Source of the DNA: Sepioteuthis lessoniana
Lineage: Eukaryota; Mollusca; Cephalopoda; Myopsida; Loliginidae
Assembly: GCA_963585895.1 (NCBI GenBank)
Contig: OY757924.1
Coordinates: forward strand, 57,308,242 to 57,372,241
Reading direction: 5' to 3'
Length of the DNA: 64,000 nt
The notes beneath the pieces were generated by a model that was given only the letters and a program-made list of their open reading frames with translations, was not told where the DNA came from and searched no databases. Positions 22,253 through 33,400 of the stretch are shown piece after piece. A program made the translations under genes and the position numbers. Position 1 is the stretch's first letter. Each line of letters starts with the position of its first letter.

Positions 22253-22399
22253 TTGATTATCACGACTTGCATATTACAGCAACATGGCTTCTTGCTTATT
22301 ATTGTTTGTGCTCTCATTGAAGTTTTCATTTCCCCTCGAAATATTTTCTTTACTTAAGAACATATATGCAGTCGACGATTTTAGCCTCACTCTTTCCCA

Positions 22400-22495
22400 C
22401 TAACGGAGCAGGAAAGTGTAGAACATCCAGTGAGAATAGAACTCGCAATAGTTGTAGTGGCTACTAAGTTAACTTGGCAATCCACATTACAAAAG
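22400..22495 (-). mobile_element. SINE E, degraded
   Basis: Minus strand: AACTTAGTAGCCACTACAAC, then CGAGTTCTATTCTCACTGG. The A-box region is altered. Confidence 0.5.
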
Positions 22496-22605
22496 CGGGT
22501 TAATTTGTTTTTACTCTTTTGTAAAAGATGTGTTCAAGGAACAAATAATTGTCAGTTTATAACAGATGGTAACAAAAAGAATTAATCCAAACTGCGTTCT
22601 CTGTA

Positions 22606-23184
22606 CCTTTTCCAGTTCAAAATGGGAGTAGTTCAGTTCAAAATGGAAAAATTATTATAAGTATAAATATAAAAAAGCTGCAAAGAGACAATATGGGGGT
22701 CCAGTTGTGATGGTTCTTGACAATGCACCATGTCACTCAAACACTGAAGAAGTTTTTAGTGAAGAATTTCTAGGATGTGAAGTGCTTAGGTTGGGACCAT
22801 ACTGTCCAATGTTTAATCCGATTGAACAAGTATGGTCTTTAATCAAAGCTTACGTCAAGCAGGAATTGGCTGCTAAAATTGTGAGTATTCTTGCAATGGA
22901 GAGAAGAGATAGCTTGTCAATTACTGAACAAAGGGTAAGAGCTTTAACTTCATTAATTGAGGAAGAATTGGGAAGGGTTACACCAGAAGTATGCAATCGT
23001 TTCATAGTTGGAATTCAATCTAAAATTCCTGCAGCTGTAGCATTAGAAGATGTTGTGTTCTAATAAATGACTTGAAGAATTTTTTTATATAATAAAATGT
23101 TAACAATTTTATTGCTAAAATAATTTATAAAATATTCTTTATATTTATACTTATAATAATTTTTCCATTTTGAACTGGAAAAGG
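22606..23184 (+). mobile_element. Tc1-like (DD34E) internal-deletion derivative, 579 bp
   Basis: Both ends carry CCTTTTCCAGTTCAAAATGG followed by AAAAATTATTATAAGTATAA, in inverted orientation (about 45 bp). TA dinucleotides flank at 22604-22605 and 23185-23186. The left repeat has a 21 bp extra segment with a second TTCAGTTCAAAATGG. Between them a frame open from 22632 to 23063 encodes VVMVLDNAPCHSNTEEV ... RLGPYCPMFNPIEQVWSLIK. The second Asp and the Glu are 34 residues apart. The first Asp and the DNA-binding domain are gone, so it is non-autonomous. The surviving frame is uninterrupted, suggesting a fairly young copy. Confidence 0.9.
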
Positions 23185-23186
23185 TA

Positions 23187-23563
23187 TAGATAAGGGCGTA
23201 TACAAACTTAGGTTAGACCTGCAGCGAATTTAGTAACACTTTATTTTAAACCCAGGTTTCCTAATTAGTTATTTACTATGCTTAGCTTAGTTTCCAGTCA
23301 ATCAAAAACAAAATCTAGGAGAAGCAAAATGGACCAATCATCGAATAACCAACAAAAGCTACTTCTGGGGCCTACTTGGAAGGTATGAATGCTCTGATCT
23401 GTGCCTAAACCATTAATGGGATTTTTTTTTTTTTGTCTTCAGGCGAGACACCATATAAACCATGCATTTTAAGCCGACTCGCTTTCTCGAACTTCACACC
23501 ATCAAATTTCTTTATTACTAATAGGAAGAATTATCAGTATATTGGGCGTCAATCTTTTCGAAT
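23187..23563. other. Unassigned
   Basis: No gene or known repeat recognised. Short T tract near 23420. Confidence 0.45.
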
Positions 23564-23579
23564 GAGCAGTTCCCCACCC

Positions 23580-23709
23580 CCGGACACCTCGGGTGATGTA
23601 ATGGTTAGCATGTTAGAATAGCAAACATACACGAATGAGTTTGATTCTCATTTGGTGTCCCATTCATGCGGCTTTGTGCTACATCTAAGAAAAAAGCTTA
23701 GTAAATTAA
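23580..23709 (+). mobile_element. SINE E, full length, perfect 16 bp target duplication
   Basis: Head GACACCTCGGGTGATGTAAT, B-box GAGTTTGATTCTCATTTGG, end AAAGCTTAGTAAATTAA. GAGCAGTTCCCCACCC flanks it at 23564-23579 and 23710-23725. It gives the best family E boundaries. Confidence 0.95.
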
Positions 23710-23914
23710 GAGCAGTTCCCCACCCGCTCCGAATGAAATATCAAAGTTTACACTGCATCTTGCTCCTGATAAATCGAAAGCTGTATCGGAGCTCTATCTT
23801 ACAAGATCAGTTTTTTTCTATGATTTAAAGGCCTGTACGCTGCACATGTAATAGAGTATAATGTTTTGTCGTAATCAAACCATTTATTATTCGGCTCCTT
23901 TCAACTTTCACGAG

Positions 23915-24612
23915 GCTCAGTCGGTTGGGACTGCAGAATATACTGACTGCTTCTCTGCAGAGGAGTAAGACTCCCCCAACGAGTGTCCTGAATATGACAC
24001 TAAATAATCTGATGGTGGAGCTTTGGGGAATGTGAAGTACCCCTTTATTTCCATCACTCTCAAGTCCACTATGGCCTGGAGTGGTAGGACTCTATCAGAT
24101 GCTACATCTATAGGTCAAATAGAACTGTAATTTTGCTAAACTGAATTGTTTGAAATTACTTGTTTTTACATTTAACTGTGTGTAAACAAATCACCGATGT
24201 TTAATTGAATTGTTAGTGATACATAGCAATTATTGGAACCATTTAACTTTGTCGACATGCTAAACTGAATTGTTTGAAATAGAACTGTTTGATCGTTTAA
24301 CTATGTGTTAACAAAAAAACCGTGTATTTAAACTAAACTGAATTGTTTTCAATAGAACAGTTTTTACATTTAACTGTAAACAAAAAAAACTGTATTTAAA
24401 CCAATGACTGTGTAAACAAAAGACTGTACTTATGTCAGACTGAATTGTTTGAAATTAAGTGAAACAATTTAACTGTGTGCAAAAAAAGAGCTCAGCCTTG
24501 TTAAAAATGTTGTCTTCAAAATGTCTTTAGAAATCATACATTTAATATATGTATAAAAAGGATTTAGCATTAAATGACTTACAATGGTTGTCATAAAACC
24601 CAACCCAACCAA
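23915..24612 (+). repeat. Repeat D, full length
   Basis: Head CAGTCGGTTGGGACTGCAGA ... CCTCTATAGGTCAAATAG-type segment, long sub-repeat section with ACTGAATTGTTT several times, and tail GCATTAAATGACTTACAATGG ... CATAAAACCCAACCCAACC. Confidence 0.85.
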
Positions 24613-24916
24613 ATCGAATCAAACCAACTTTCACGATTATTTGCACTGGCTTCTTTTCGTACTAATTGCAGTTTAAATATTCGGCCTCGAATAGTCTCCC
24701 TACTCCCAAAGATTGGTTCAAGGATTGTTGGCCTTCGAAACGAGCCCCCTGAGGTTGAATGGTTGTTTAAGAGTTCTTATCGCCATATTTTTCTTTACTT
24801 CCAGAGGCAAATAGGTTGTCAATTCTTTCAACCACAATTGTGAATCATAAATGATTGCCTCTGAGACTTTTCTTATGAGTCACTATTTTGTAATTAGATA
24901 AAAGGCATTAAATAAG

Positions 24917-25130
24917 TTTTCGGGGCGTAGTGGCTAATGTGTAGGATTGCGATGTCGTGATAAGCAAGTTCGATCTCCAGTCGCGTTATTTTGTCTACTT
25001 CGGGACAAGTACGAACCTCCTTACCCACCCCCAGCTATGGGTTCAATAGTACCTTTGTTTTCCTATAAGAATGACTTGATAATGCCATTAATGGTTGATA
25101 TGCCATTAAACAGAGAAGCTAAATCAAACC
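24917..25130 (+). mobile_element. SINE B, near full length
   Basis: Head TCGGGGCGTAGTGGCTAATG, B-box AGTTCGATCTCCAGTCGCG, body AGCTATGGGTTCAATAGTAC, shortened hairpin tail TAATGGTTGATATGCCATTA. Confidence 0.85.
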
Positions 25131-26355
25131 ACTGCACAAAATAAGCAGGGCATTTATCCTTAGGAACTTGCTAGAGATTTAATGTTTATTAAGCAAACAA
25201 ATAAAATTCAATTATGAATGATGCGATTATTTAGTTATGGATTGACATTTTTCTTCGAATGAGTTCGAGTAACGAAAAGGAAAAAAAAAAAAAAAAAAAA
25301 AAAAACTTAAAAAAAAAATACAAAGGGACGCAGAGAATATTAAACTATGCAAGTTATAAAGGAAAAAAGAAATTAAAACAATGACAGACAATATTAAATA
25401 TTTCTCTCCTCTATCTAGTTATTACTCTTGAAAAGATAGAATAGTTTAGAGTATCATCCCTAGGTGGACCAGACAAAGAAATAATGTGAATTCGAGATTA
25501 TAAACAGACCTACTGAGTAAGATTTTCATGAGATACGAATTGGATGAGCAAATAGTTTGTTCTTCCGTATACGGCCAAACGGTTTAATGTAGGCCTACCA
25601 GTTTTCTTGTACTGGGAGTCACTCCTTACTCAGTGGACCCACACGAGAAGTTACAAGTCACCAGTGTACGGAATTATAAAAAGACTTATCGAGTAAGGGA
25701 GATTTTGAAGTGGTGACCAATTTCTCAAGAGAAACCAAGCACAACTCATCTTCCAAACTTGTTGTGTGCTACTTAATTTTACGAACAAACTGTAACAAAA
25801 CAGGATGGACACACACATCTATACATTTTCTCCAGGATTACTTTCTTGATTCAAAGAAAACGCTGTCCCAAAAGGTCAAGAAAATATCTCTCTTACAGTA
25901 GACATCGAGATCGAAACTTTTTTTTTACACGGGGAAAAAAATCTTCCTATTAAAACCACAACTGATATCTCAGAGAATGATTTTTCAATTATACACACGT
26001 GCTATCTTCAACAAATACAAGTTTTAAAAAAGAACTTGGTCTATATAGTTATATATGTCAGATAATAAGCATAACTCTGAACAATTTGACTAACTTTTAG
26101 CGATTTTATGTAAGGGAGGTAACTGCTAAATTAAATTAATTGCAAATTATATCCCCTGTTCGTTTTAATTTTAGATATTTATTCATAATTAAACTTTGAG
26201 TCACATTTTCTTTTTAAGAAAATATTTTCAATTTCATTAAGTTAATGAAATTGAAATATTTAAAAAATCTAAAACATGCAAGTGAAATTCCAGTCAAATT
26301 TAAAATTTTAATTGAAATTCATAAGCTGGGATAAATACATGATGTATGGTGTTAT
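25131..26355. other. Unassigned; poly(A) at about 25279-25304
   Basis: No gene supported. The plus open frame at 25710-25901 has no recognised motif. A phrase like GACTTATCGAGTAAGG echoes ACCTACTGAGTAAGATT about 190 bp upstream, possibly a decayed internal duplication. Confidence 0.4.
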
Positions 26356-26359
26356 CATA

Positions 26360-26475
26360 TATAATCTCATGAGGTGTAATGATTAGCAAGCTAAATTAGG
26401 AAACTACTGTTAGTGAGTTCATCTCACTGGGTGCATCATACTTCTGGCCTATGCTAAGCTTAGTAAAGGACAATC
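26360..26475 (+). mobile_element. SINE E
   Basis: Head CTCATGAGGTGTAATGATTA, degraded B-box AGTGAGTTCATCTCACTGG, end GCTAAGCTTAGTAAAGG. Confidence 0.75.
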
Positions 26476-26562
26476 AAAACTCCTACTTGAATTGAATATC
26501 AAAATATTAATGTGGTACTAAAACAAATTTCTTTTGAATATTAATGAAAAACATTTGGGAAG

Positions 26563-26915
26563 TCCCTGTAGTGTATTGGCTAAAGCACTGGACTGCAACA
26601 TTATTAGTTCTAACTCCAGTTATGAAATTACATTCACTTTCAGACAAATACCTTTAGGAAAGGTATGAATCCCTTATCTCCACAGCTAGGGATAAGGGGA
26701 TCATACCTTTCCTAAAGACATTAGTTTGATATCAACCTTCATAGGTTATCTAATATCAAAGCCATTCTTTTAGAAGAACTGTAGAGGCACTATTTTAATC
26801 TCCACAGCTCGAGATTAAATAGTACTTCAACTGTCCTTCTACAAGAATGGTTTTGACATTAAATAATCTACAAAGTTTGATATGCCATTGAACAAAGAAA
26901 CCAAACTGAAAAACA
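26563..26915 (+). mobile_element. SINE B with an internal inverted segment
   Basis: It starts as a normal B (GAAGTCCCTGTAGTGTATTG; GTTCTAACTCCAGTTATG). At about 26690 it turns into the reverse complement of B (GGATCATACCTTTCC ... GATATCAACCTTCATAGG ... AGAAGAACTGTAGAGGC), then returns to forward B (GAGATTAAATAGTACTTC ... TTTGATATGCCATTGAAC). About 130 bp of reversed B lies inside, making a foldback. Confidence 0.8.
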
Positions 26916-27605
26916 TTTCTATTATTTCTTTGCTAGTTTTTTTTATAACTTGTTTTTGCAATATTTTGGTCAGTTCATTCTTAGACAAATATTCAGCTTT
27001 GCTTAGGCTGGTACAAGGCCACTGAATTAAAGAGGCTGTGACCCAATACAGTTTCATTTGTCTACTAACTGGATGCTAGTTGGAACCCCTAGCCTTGTAA
27101 GTGTTATTATCATTATTAATCTACAACCACCAGTATAGGGGAACTAGTATTGTTGGTTCATCATCAATATTACATCTTGTGATAAGTGTCAGAGTAAGAA
27201 AAAGTGGATTCATGGTTGTTTTGGGGGGGGGACATTAGGTTTGAATGAACACAAGCAGCATGAGTAAAAATTCTAACTTGATTTGTTTCATTCTTGGCAT
27301 CTATATCTAGATTTTATTTCCTTTTGATGCCCACAACAAAATCCAAGAATGAAAAATAAATTATGCTGTATATTGTTATTAAATAATGGGCTGCTCTAAT
27401 TTTAAAAAGAAAAATTGGGATTTCAAGTTCATGTTTTTGCTAATTTATATCTCACTTACATTTTAAGATTACTTTTTGCATTTTATTTATATATGATCTA
27501 TTTACCAAAAAGAAAAAACTACTTTTCTCATTTCCAAGGCAGATGCATATGGTCTTCTTCAGTAAAAACTGTTGCCCAGATCTAGCCTAATGCTGTTTGT
27601 GCTAA
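26916..27605. other. Unassigned AT-rich DNA
   Basis: No gene supported. G tract near 27222-27230. Confidence 0.4.
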
Positions 27606-27800
27606 GTATTCTTCCTTTCACTCTAAAAGAAACCAACCTTTTTCATCAAAATCTGACCAAATATAATAGATATATAATAAAAACCCATACCTTAAAATAC
27701 ACACATGACAAAACCAATCTAACCCTCTTAGTCATTAAATGACTCACAGAGGTTGATATACTGTAAAACAAAACTCAAACTCTCCTTCTCACTGAGAAAG
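27606..27800 (-). mobile_element. 3' end of the RLE LINE family
   Basis: Minus strand: GAGAGTTTGAGTTTTGTTTT, hairpin-like CAACCTCTGTGAGTCATTTAA, then GGTTAGATTGGTTTTGTCAT ... TTTGGTCAGATTTTGATG. The same order occurs at 11.85-12.05 kb next to the LINE C-terminus, so the segment belongs to that LINE's 3' end. Confidence 0.65.
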
Positions 27801-28140
27801 GATATAGCACAAGGTCTCAGTAAAGTGAGAAACTTCTTGCTACTGCAACCATGTAACCCAGTACAATCTGTCGCGTGCTACAAGAAGAGAAGATAAACTT
27901 TGCAAAGTAACACCCATTATTCTTATACAACCTCTTTAGGCAGAAGCGAGTGTTAAAATGTAAGGGAGATCACTGCGATATACCTTCTCGACAAAGCAGA
28001 ATAGCTGGAGTTTTTAAAAAATAATCTCATTATCAAGGAAAATTCAAGAAATAATCCAAAGTAAAACAGTATGTGAAATTATCAAACCAATAATGTCGAG
28101 AAAAAAACAGTTGAACAAGTGGCAATAAAAAATTATATAT
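27801..28140. other. Unassigned
   Basis: 27800-27830 (GAAAGGATATAGCACAAGGT) resembles the start of an antisense SINE C tail, but the match is too short to call. Confidence 0.4.
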
Positions 28141-29032
28141 ATGAGGTGCATATAAGTTTCCAGACTCTTTATTATGGGCACTTTTATTGATAGTACACGC
28201 ATGAAACTCTAGTCCCCTTTGAAGTAATCTCCTCCGGCTGCAATGCACTTGTTTTACTGTTCCAACAACTTCTGCAAGACCCCATGGAAGTCCTCTTGTG
28301 TGAGCATGTCTATGTCCTTCGTCACAGCCTCTTTTATCTCCTCAATTGTGTCATCACGACAGCCTCTGAGCTTAGAGAATACCAAAAGTCACAGGGAGCA
28401 AGATCTGGACAATAGGGAGGCTGAGGAACTGTCTTGATGCCTATCTTAGTCAAATAGTCTGTGACAAGGATGGAGTTGTGTACTGGTGCATTGTCCTGGT
28501 GGAAATGTCACTGATCCGATTTGAAGAGTGCTGGCCACTTCCAACAGAATCTCTTCCTAAACTCCCTTAAAACCTCAACATCGTAACCCTAACCCTTTGG
28601 CTAATCAACTCTGGTGTATTGACTTCCTTACTCCTCCCACACCTCTCATCCTCCCTCACAGACTCCCTGCCTTCCTTGAATCTCTTATGCCACTCAAAAA
28701 CTGATGCTCGATTCATACAAGATGGTCGAAAAGCTGTCTGAAGCATTCCATACGTTTCTGTGGAATTTTTTCCAAGTTTAAAACAGATTTTTATTGCATA
28801 TCATTCTTCTAAAGTGTCAGATTGCATTTTTGAAATTCACCAGCTGTGACAATCAGGCTTTAGTAGGGTGTATTCCAATTGCTACTGTAGCTGTTCATTT
28901 GAACCTGAAATCATAAAAATTGGTCAGTCATCTCATAAGATGTATTACAATAACATACTGAATTTTCAAGAGTCTACGACAATTTTAAATGCTTGTACAA
29001 AAAATCTGGAAACCTATCGTATGCACCTCATA
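28141..29032 (-). mobile_element. Mariner (DD34D) element, internally deleted
   Basis: Inverted ends: ATATGAGGTGCATATAAG then TTTCCAGA on the left, and the complement of ATATGAGGTGCATACGATAG on the right. The minus strand encodes decayed transposase in order. It reads VFEWHKRFKEGRESVREDER then CGRSKEVNTPELI, a jump, REFRKRFCWKWPALFKSDQ, HFHQDNAPVHNSILVTDYLT, PQPPYCPDLAPCDFW, RGCRDDTIEEIKEAVTKDID and NKCIAAGGDYF. The two visible catalytic Asp residues are 34 apart. A large piece between the linker and the catalytic domain is missing, and stops interrupt the rest. At ~890 bp against a usual ~1.3 kb it is non-autonomous. Confidence 0.9.
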
Positions 29033-29415
29033 TGTCATCAAAGAATAGTCATGTTCAATTAATGGGTAATAGACAATCTTTCTAGGCAGTGAAGTCTGCA
29101 GTATATTAACTGCATGGCCCAGCAGAAGGATGCCTCCAACAAAAAATAGGTGTTTTAAGTATGACCCTAAACTGCACCTGGTAGAGAGGTTTTTACTTAT
29201 TTTACTTTTGGAGAGTGGTGGTAGTAGTTACAGTTCATTCAGGATTTTTGTGGAGGTGTTTTTGTTTTTTGTTGTTTTTTTTTTTTGTTGTTGTTTGTTT
29301 TTTTTTGTTTCCTACTATTTTTTGTCTGGTGTTGAAGTGGGAAGAATTGAAGAAGATAATCTAAAAAATTTCTTTTAAATTCATTGAATAATTTCCATGA
29401 CCCAGATTTCAATAA

Positions 29416-29975
29416 GCCCAGTCAGCCGGGGCTGTAGAATACACCGACTGCACCTCTCCAGAGGGGTAAAAGACGAGTGTCCTAGATGTAACATTAAAGA
29501 ATTTGATGGTGAGGCTCCAGTAATGCTGAAGCTTTGGGGAATCCAGAGAACCCATTTATTGCCACTGCTCCCAAGTTAATTTGGGCTCGGAATGGTAACA
29601 CTTGATAGGGTCCTATCTATGGGTTGAATGGAACTGTTTGACATTTAAACTAAGTGCAAACATATGACATGATGATTGAATTTTTAGAAGTAGAAATGTT
29701 TGATCATTTAACTGTGTATAAACAAATGACTGATGTTAATTGAATTGCGAGGGATATATAACAATACTTCGAACCACTTAATTTTGTTGACTTATGTTTA
29801 CAAATCATATATCTAATACATAAACCAGATTTGGTATTAAATGACCAAAAATGTTTGGTTTTATGGCATATCAACCAAACTACATAAAAATGTATAATTC
29901 TATGATGAATGCAATTTCCAAACCTCAAGGCATAAAATAACCCTGAAGAGATTGAGATGCCATTAAAATCAATCA
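29416..29975 (+). repeat. Repeat D, near full length
   Basis: Head CCCAGTCAGCCGGGGCTGTA ... CACCTCTCCAGAGGGG, then ATCTATGGGTTGAATGG, sub-repeats, and tail GGTATTAAATGACCAAAAATG. A second tail-like piece (AAGGCATAAAATAACCCTG) follows near 29927-29970. Confidence 0.8.
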
Positions 29976-30038
29976 AACATTTAGTATTTGTTTTTTTTAA
30001 GCAGAGAATTTTTTAGAATCCCTTATAATTGGTTAATT

Positions 30039-30059
30039 TTTTTTTTTTTTTTTTTTTTT
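30039..30059. repeat. Poly(T) tract
   Basis: About 20 T residues in AT-rich DNA. Confidence 0.85.
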
Positions 30060-30299
30060 GTAAAATTTAATATTTGTGACTATTTTGGTATAAACTTTAA
30101 ACTAACAAAGCCTGTAAAATGAAACTAAGTCTTCATATCTAACCAGGCATAAGATGTTACAGGGCTGAACAGAAGGCAGGTTAGGGTGGATATCTTAGCC
30201 CCCTTAAAAATGTAGGCCTACCTGGAGACACATCACACTTTTGCACGGAAGACCCTAGATACATCATGTACATACATGTATATACCCAACCCACACATA

Positions 30300-31005
30300 A
30301 ATATATTCTGCCTTATCAACTGGGACTGTAGAATACGGCAACTGTACCTCAGCAGGTAAGATCCCCCACCCCACTTCAAGACACTAAGTTGCATCTGGTG
30401 GAATTCTAGTCCAGGAGGTTTGAGGAATGTGGAATACCTCTTTATTACCAAAGTCCACCTATGATCCAAATTGGTAATAACTGTTAGGGTCCTTTCTATG
30501 GGTCAAATAGAATTATCATTGTTAGGTAGGAATACTTGTAAATGTTTAATCATGATTAATATTAAATAGGATAATTAGACAAGAATACTTGATATCATTT
30601 AGCTATGTGCAAACAAGTAAAGTTGGCAACCATAATCAAGGGCAACCCGATGGCTCCCTTTTCAATAGCTACAACACCAAAGTGTAGGGGAGGGCGCTAC
30701 TCCTTTCCTTGGATTGCTCCACTTCACTCTTGATACATACCTTATATTGCTGAGTGTTAAGCAAGGAGGTATCAAGTACTATTTTTTAAAGTCTTTGGTA
30801 TGACACGACCTGGGATTGAACCCAGGTCTCCCGGACCATTGGTGAACACTACCAATTAGGCCAATGAGGTGCAAACAAATGAACTCTAATAACTCATTTA
30901 AAGTTACCTACAAACTATTCATTGACAAATCACACACACACACACACATATGGTATTATATAGCCCTCAAGGGTTGATATGCCATATGTGGCATATCAAC
31001 CAAAA
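30300..31005 (+). repeat. Repeat D (diverged subtype), split by SINE A
   Basis: Head TATCAACTGGGACTGTAGAA ... GGTCCTTTCTATGGGTCAAA, sub-repeats to 30616, and continuation at 30869 through CAAACTATTCATTGACAAAT to the tail TATAGCCCTCAAGGGTTGAT. SINE A interrupts it at 30617-30868. Confidence 0.8.
30617..30868 (-). mobile_element. SINE A, full length, nested in D
   Basis: Minus strand: head TCATTGGCCTAATTGGTAGT, B-box GGGTTCAATCCCAGGTCGT, end TGATTATGGTTGCCAACTTT. GTGCAAACAA is repeated at 30607-30616 and 30869-30878; because D sub-repeats contain that phrase, only its position at both edges makes it a target duplication. Confidence 0.88.
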
Positions 31006-31084
31006 AATAAGAGCCATTTGAAATGGGGGCGGGGAGCAAGAAACTAATTTTCCCATATAGCCTTGGCCTAGCTTTGCCTACCCC

Positions 31085-31410
31085 CAACACTCTGTTAGCA
31101 GACTTAGAATATACTGACTGTACTCCTTGCAAAGAGATAAGACCCCACCTCAAATGTATCCTAGGTATGACACTAGCCTGTATCTGGAGTTCTGTGAAGT
31201 GTGGAGTACCCCTTCATTGCCATTACTTCCAGGTCCACTCTGCTATGGTCCCATTTCTGGGTCAAATCAATCTGTTTAAAAATCATTTGTATTTGATAGG
31301 ACTATACGCAAAAAACCTTAAACTACACAAAAAAATGTAAATATGAATGCAATTCCTCAACTGCAAGGTATAAAATAACCCCGACTAGTTGACATCCTAT
31401 TAAAATCAAT
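31085..31410 (+). repeat. Repeat D, diverged subtype
   Basis: Contains AGACTTAGAATATACTGACTG, GTATGACACTAGCCTGTAT, GGAGTACCCCTTCATTGCC and TTTCTGGGTCAAAT in D order. The tail (AAGGTATAAAATAACCCCGA) is altered. Confidence 0.7.
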
Positions 31411-32934
31411 CTGTCTGCCCTAGTTGCTAATAATTTACAAAATTCTGCAGTTTGACTTTTTTGTCTTTTTTTTTTTTAATATCATCATATTGAATTTGTT
31501 TCAGAATATCTTTTTATATCAACACACTTGACTTTTAAATTTTATAACACATCTCAGATCAGAAGGTCGCAAGTTCAAATCCAATTCAGGTCATATTTTG
31601 AAATGGTAAAAATATGAATTTAAATATTATTGGACATATTTCTTTGACATTCTTTGTACAGGGGATTTTCAAAATTTTGATATTATTTGAGCATTTCAGA
31701 AAAATCAATATCACTTCCTTATCAAATAACTTGACTATTTGTTGTTGAAATGATCTCAAATTTTAACAGCATGAGTAGAAATAACTTAAAATTCTGTTTA
31801 CTGTTTAAAACCCTTTCCACACATACTGTTAGTGATGATGATTTTTTTTTTCACACACACAAACCCCCAACAACCTGTATATCTATTACTAGAAAGGGGA
31901 TACTCCATAAAGCTCAAAGGTATACAACTTACTTTTCTTTTTTAAAAATAAAAAGAAAAAAAGGCATCATATACCCACCTGTGTTTGATGTCTTTAGTCA
32001 TTAACCATCTTAACTTTAGATTTCTTTTCTCTTGTATCTTCATTTTTCCAAACTATCTACCTGTAATTTCCCAAATATAATTACAATTACAATAAATATA
32101 ATAAAATTTCCTTTCATTATTTTAATTTTTTTTTTAAATTTGACATGGAATCTTTACCATGTAATAAACAGTTTGACATTATGTAGAATAAACATTACAG
32201 TTTAACAATAACATGAACACAACAAATAAGCAACATGCAATTTAACCCTTTCATTATCATGTAAAACTACTGCTGAATTCCTATTTAAGGCACTATAGAC
32301 AGGTGGTGGTAGAATAGTATTTGTAACCTTGAATAAAGGAATGTGATTATCAAAAGGAATTAGCTAATTAGAAAAACTAATTAGCTGAAAAAGAGAGAAT
32401 GTCATACAAGCATGTAGCATTGCCATCAAAGCACACAGACATCTATGGGGGAGAAGCAACATTTGCAGCTTTTAATCTGCATTACTGACAGAACAGCACC
32501 ATGCTTTGGCGAGGTTGTGAGAATCTTAGCCATCTTCTCTAGAGTAAGATGGTTCACCAAAATAAAACTAGGAAGTCTGGAAAAGGTGACTCAAACAAAT
32601 GTCTGTTCAACCATCAAGCTGGTCAATAACCTATGGCTGATGGCTTTTCACAACAAAAAGAAAAACACAGAAAATATGCAAGCAAGAAATATAGATTAAG
32701 AGTGGGAATAGTGAGTGTCAGAATACTTCTTGATCATGAGTTGATCAACCTGAAACAATGGACAGGCATAACAGCAGAAGAGTTAGTTTAGTATAACAAT
32801 GACATTGATGTGCTCTCAAAAACCATTTGAATGATAAGACAACAGAAGCAGGCACTGGATACATCTTCTTATTGACAGAGCCAAGAATCTCTATGACTGA
32901 CTAAGATTTACTTAGTAAGAACAAAATTAGGTAG
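31411..32934. other. Unassigned AT-rich DNA
   Basis: No gene supported. The 84-codon plus frames at 31750-32004 and 32445-32699 show no recognised domains. The 32.4-32.9 kb part is less AT-rich and may belong to the same unknown repeat as the direct copies that follow. Confidence 0.4.
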
Positions 32935-33400
32935 CTCCAAGAATTAGGAATTGAAAATTTAGTTAGCAATCCTAATATTTGCTCAGACATTGATCAGTGC
33001 AGGCTGGCTCATTAAAGTGCTATGATACACAGTAAAAAATCAAAGTGTTACTTTGAATTTCCAAGGGTGACCAGTCCAGTCTTTTGATGTAGACAAGATA
33101 GCCAAGAGGCAGTTATGGATGAGCAATAATGAAGTATTTGAAATAGGACACATTAGTGAGGACTGAAATTATCAAGTTTCATTTCTTTTTCATGATGATT
33201 ACAAGAGCTGGTTACATATAAAGTCCACTAATCTGCAAATTTGATTTCTCAAAGTTAAGGCAGTCTTAGAGCAATGACAAGCTGATTACTCCTGTTTTCC
33301 ATCAAAAGCTGCATTTTGTTGCTATATAACTTGCCTGGGTTAAGTCAAAATTGTATAAAGTTGGATTTTTAACTGTTCAATAACATTCATTCTTTGCTGA
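32935..33400 (+). repeat. Direct repeat copy 1, unknown family
   Basis: About 200 bp (AATTTAGTTAGCAATCCTAA ... AGCAATAATGAAGTATTTG) is nearly identical to 34.3-34.5 kb. Similarity continues at a lower level through TTTCTCAAAGTTAAGGCAGT to CAAAATTGTATAAAGTTGG. A third, shorter echo (TTTTGATATAGACAAAACAG) begins near 33421. Confidence 0.85.

Noticed and set aside
28580-28595. Telomere-like TAACCC units
   Set aside because: Only two units, inside the antisense mariner coding region.
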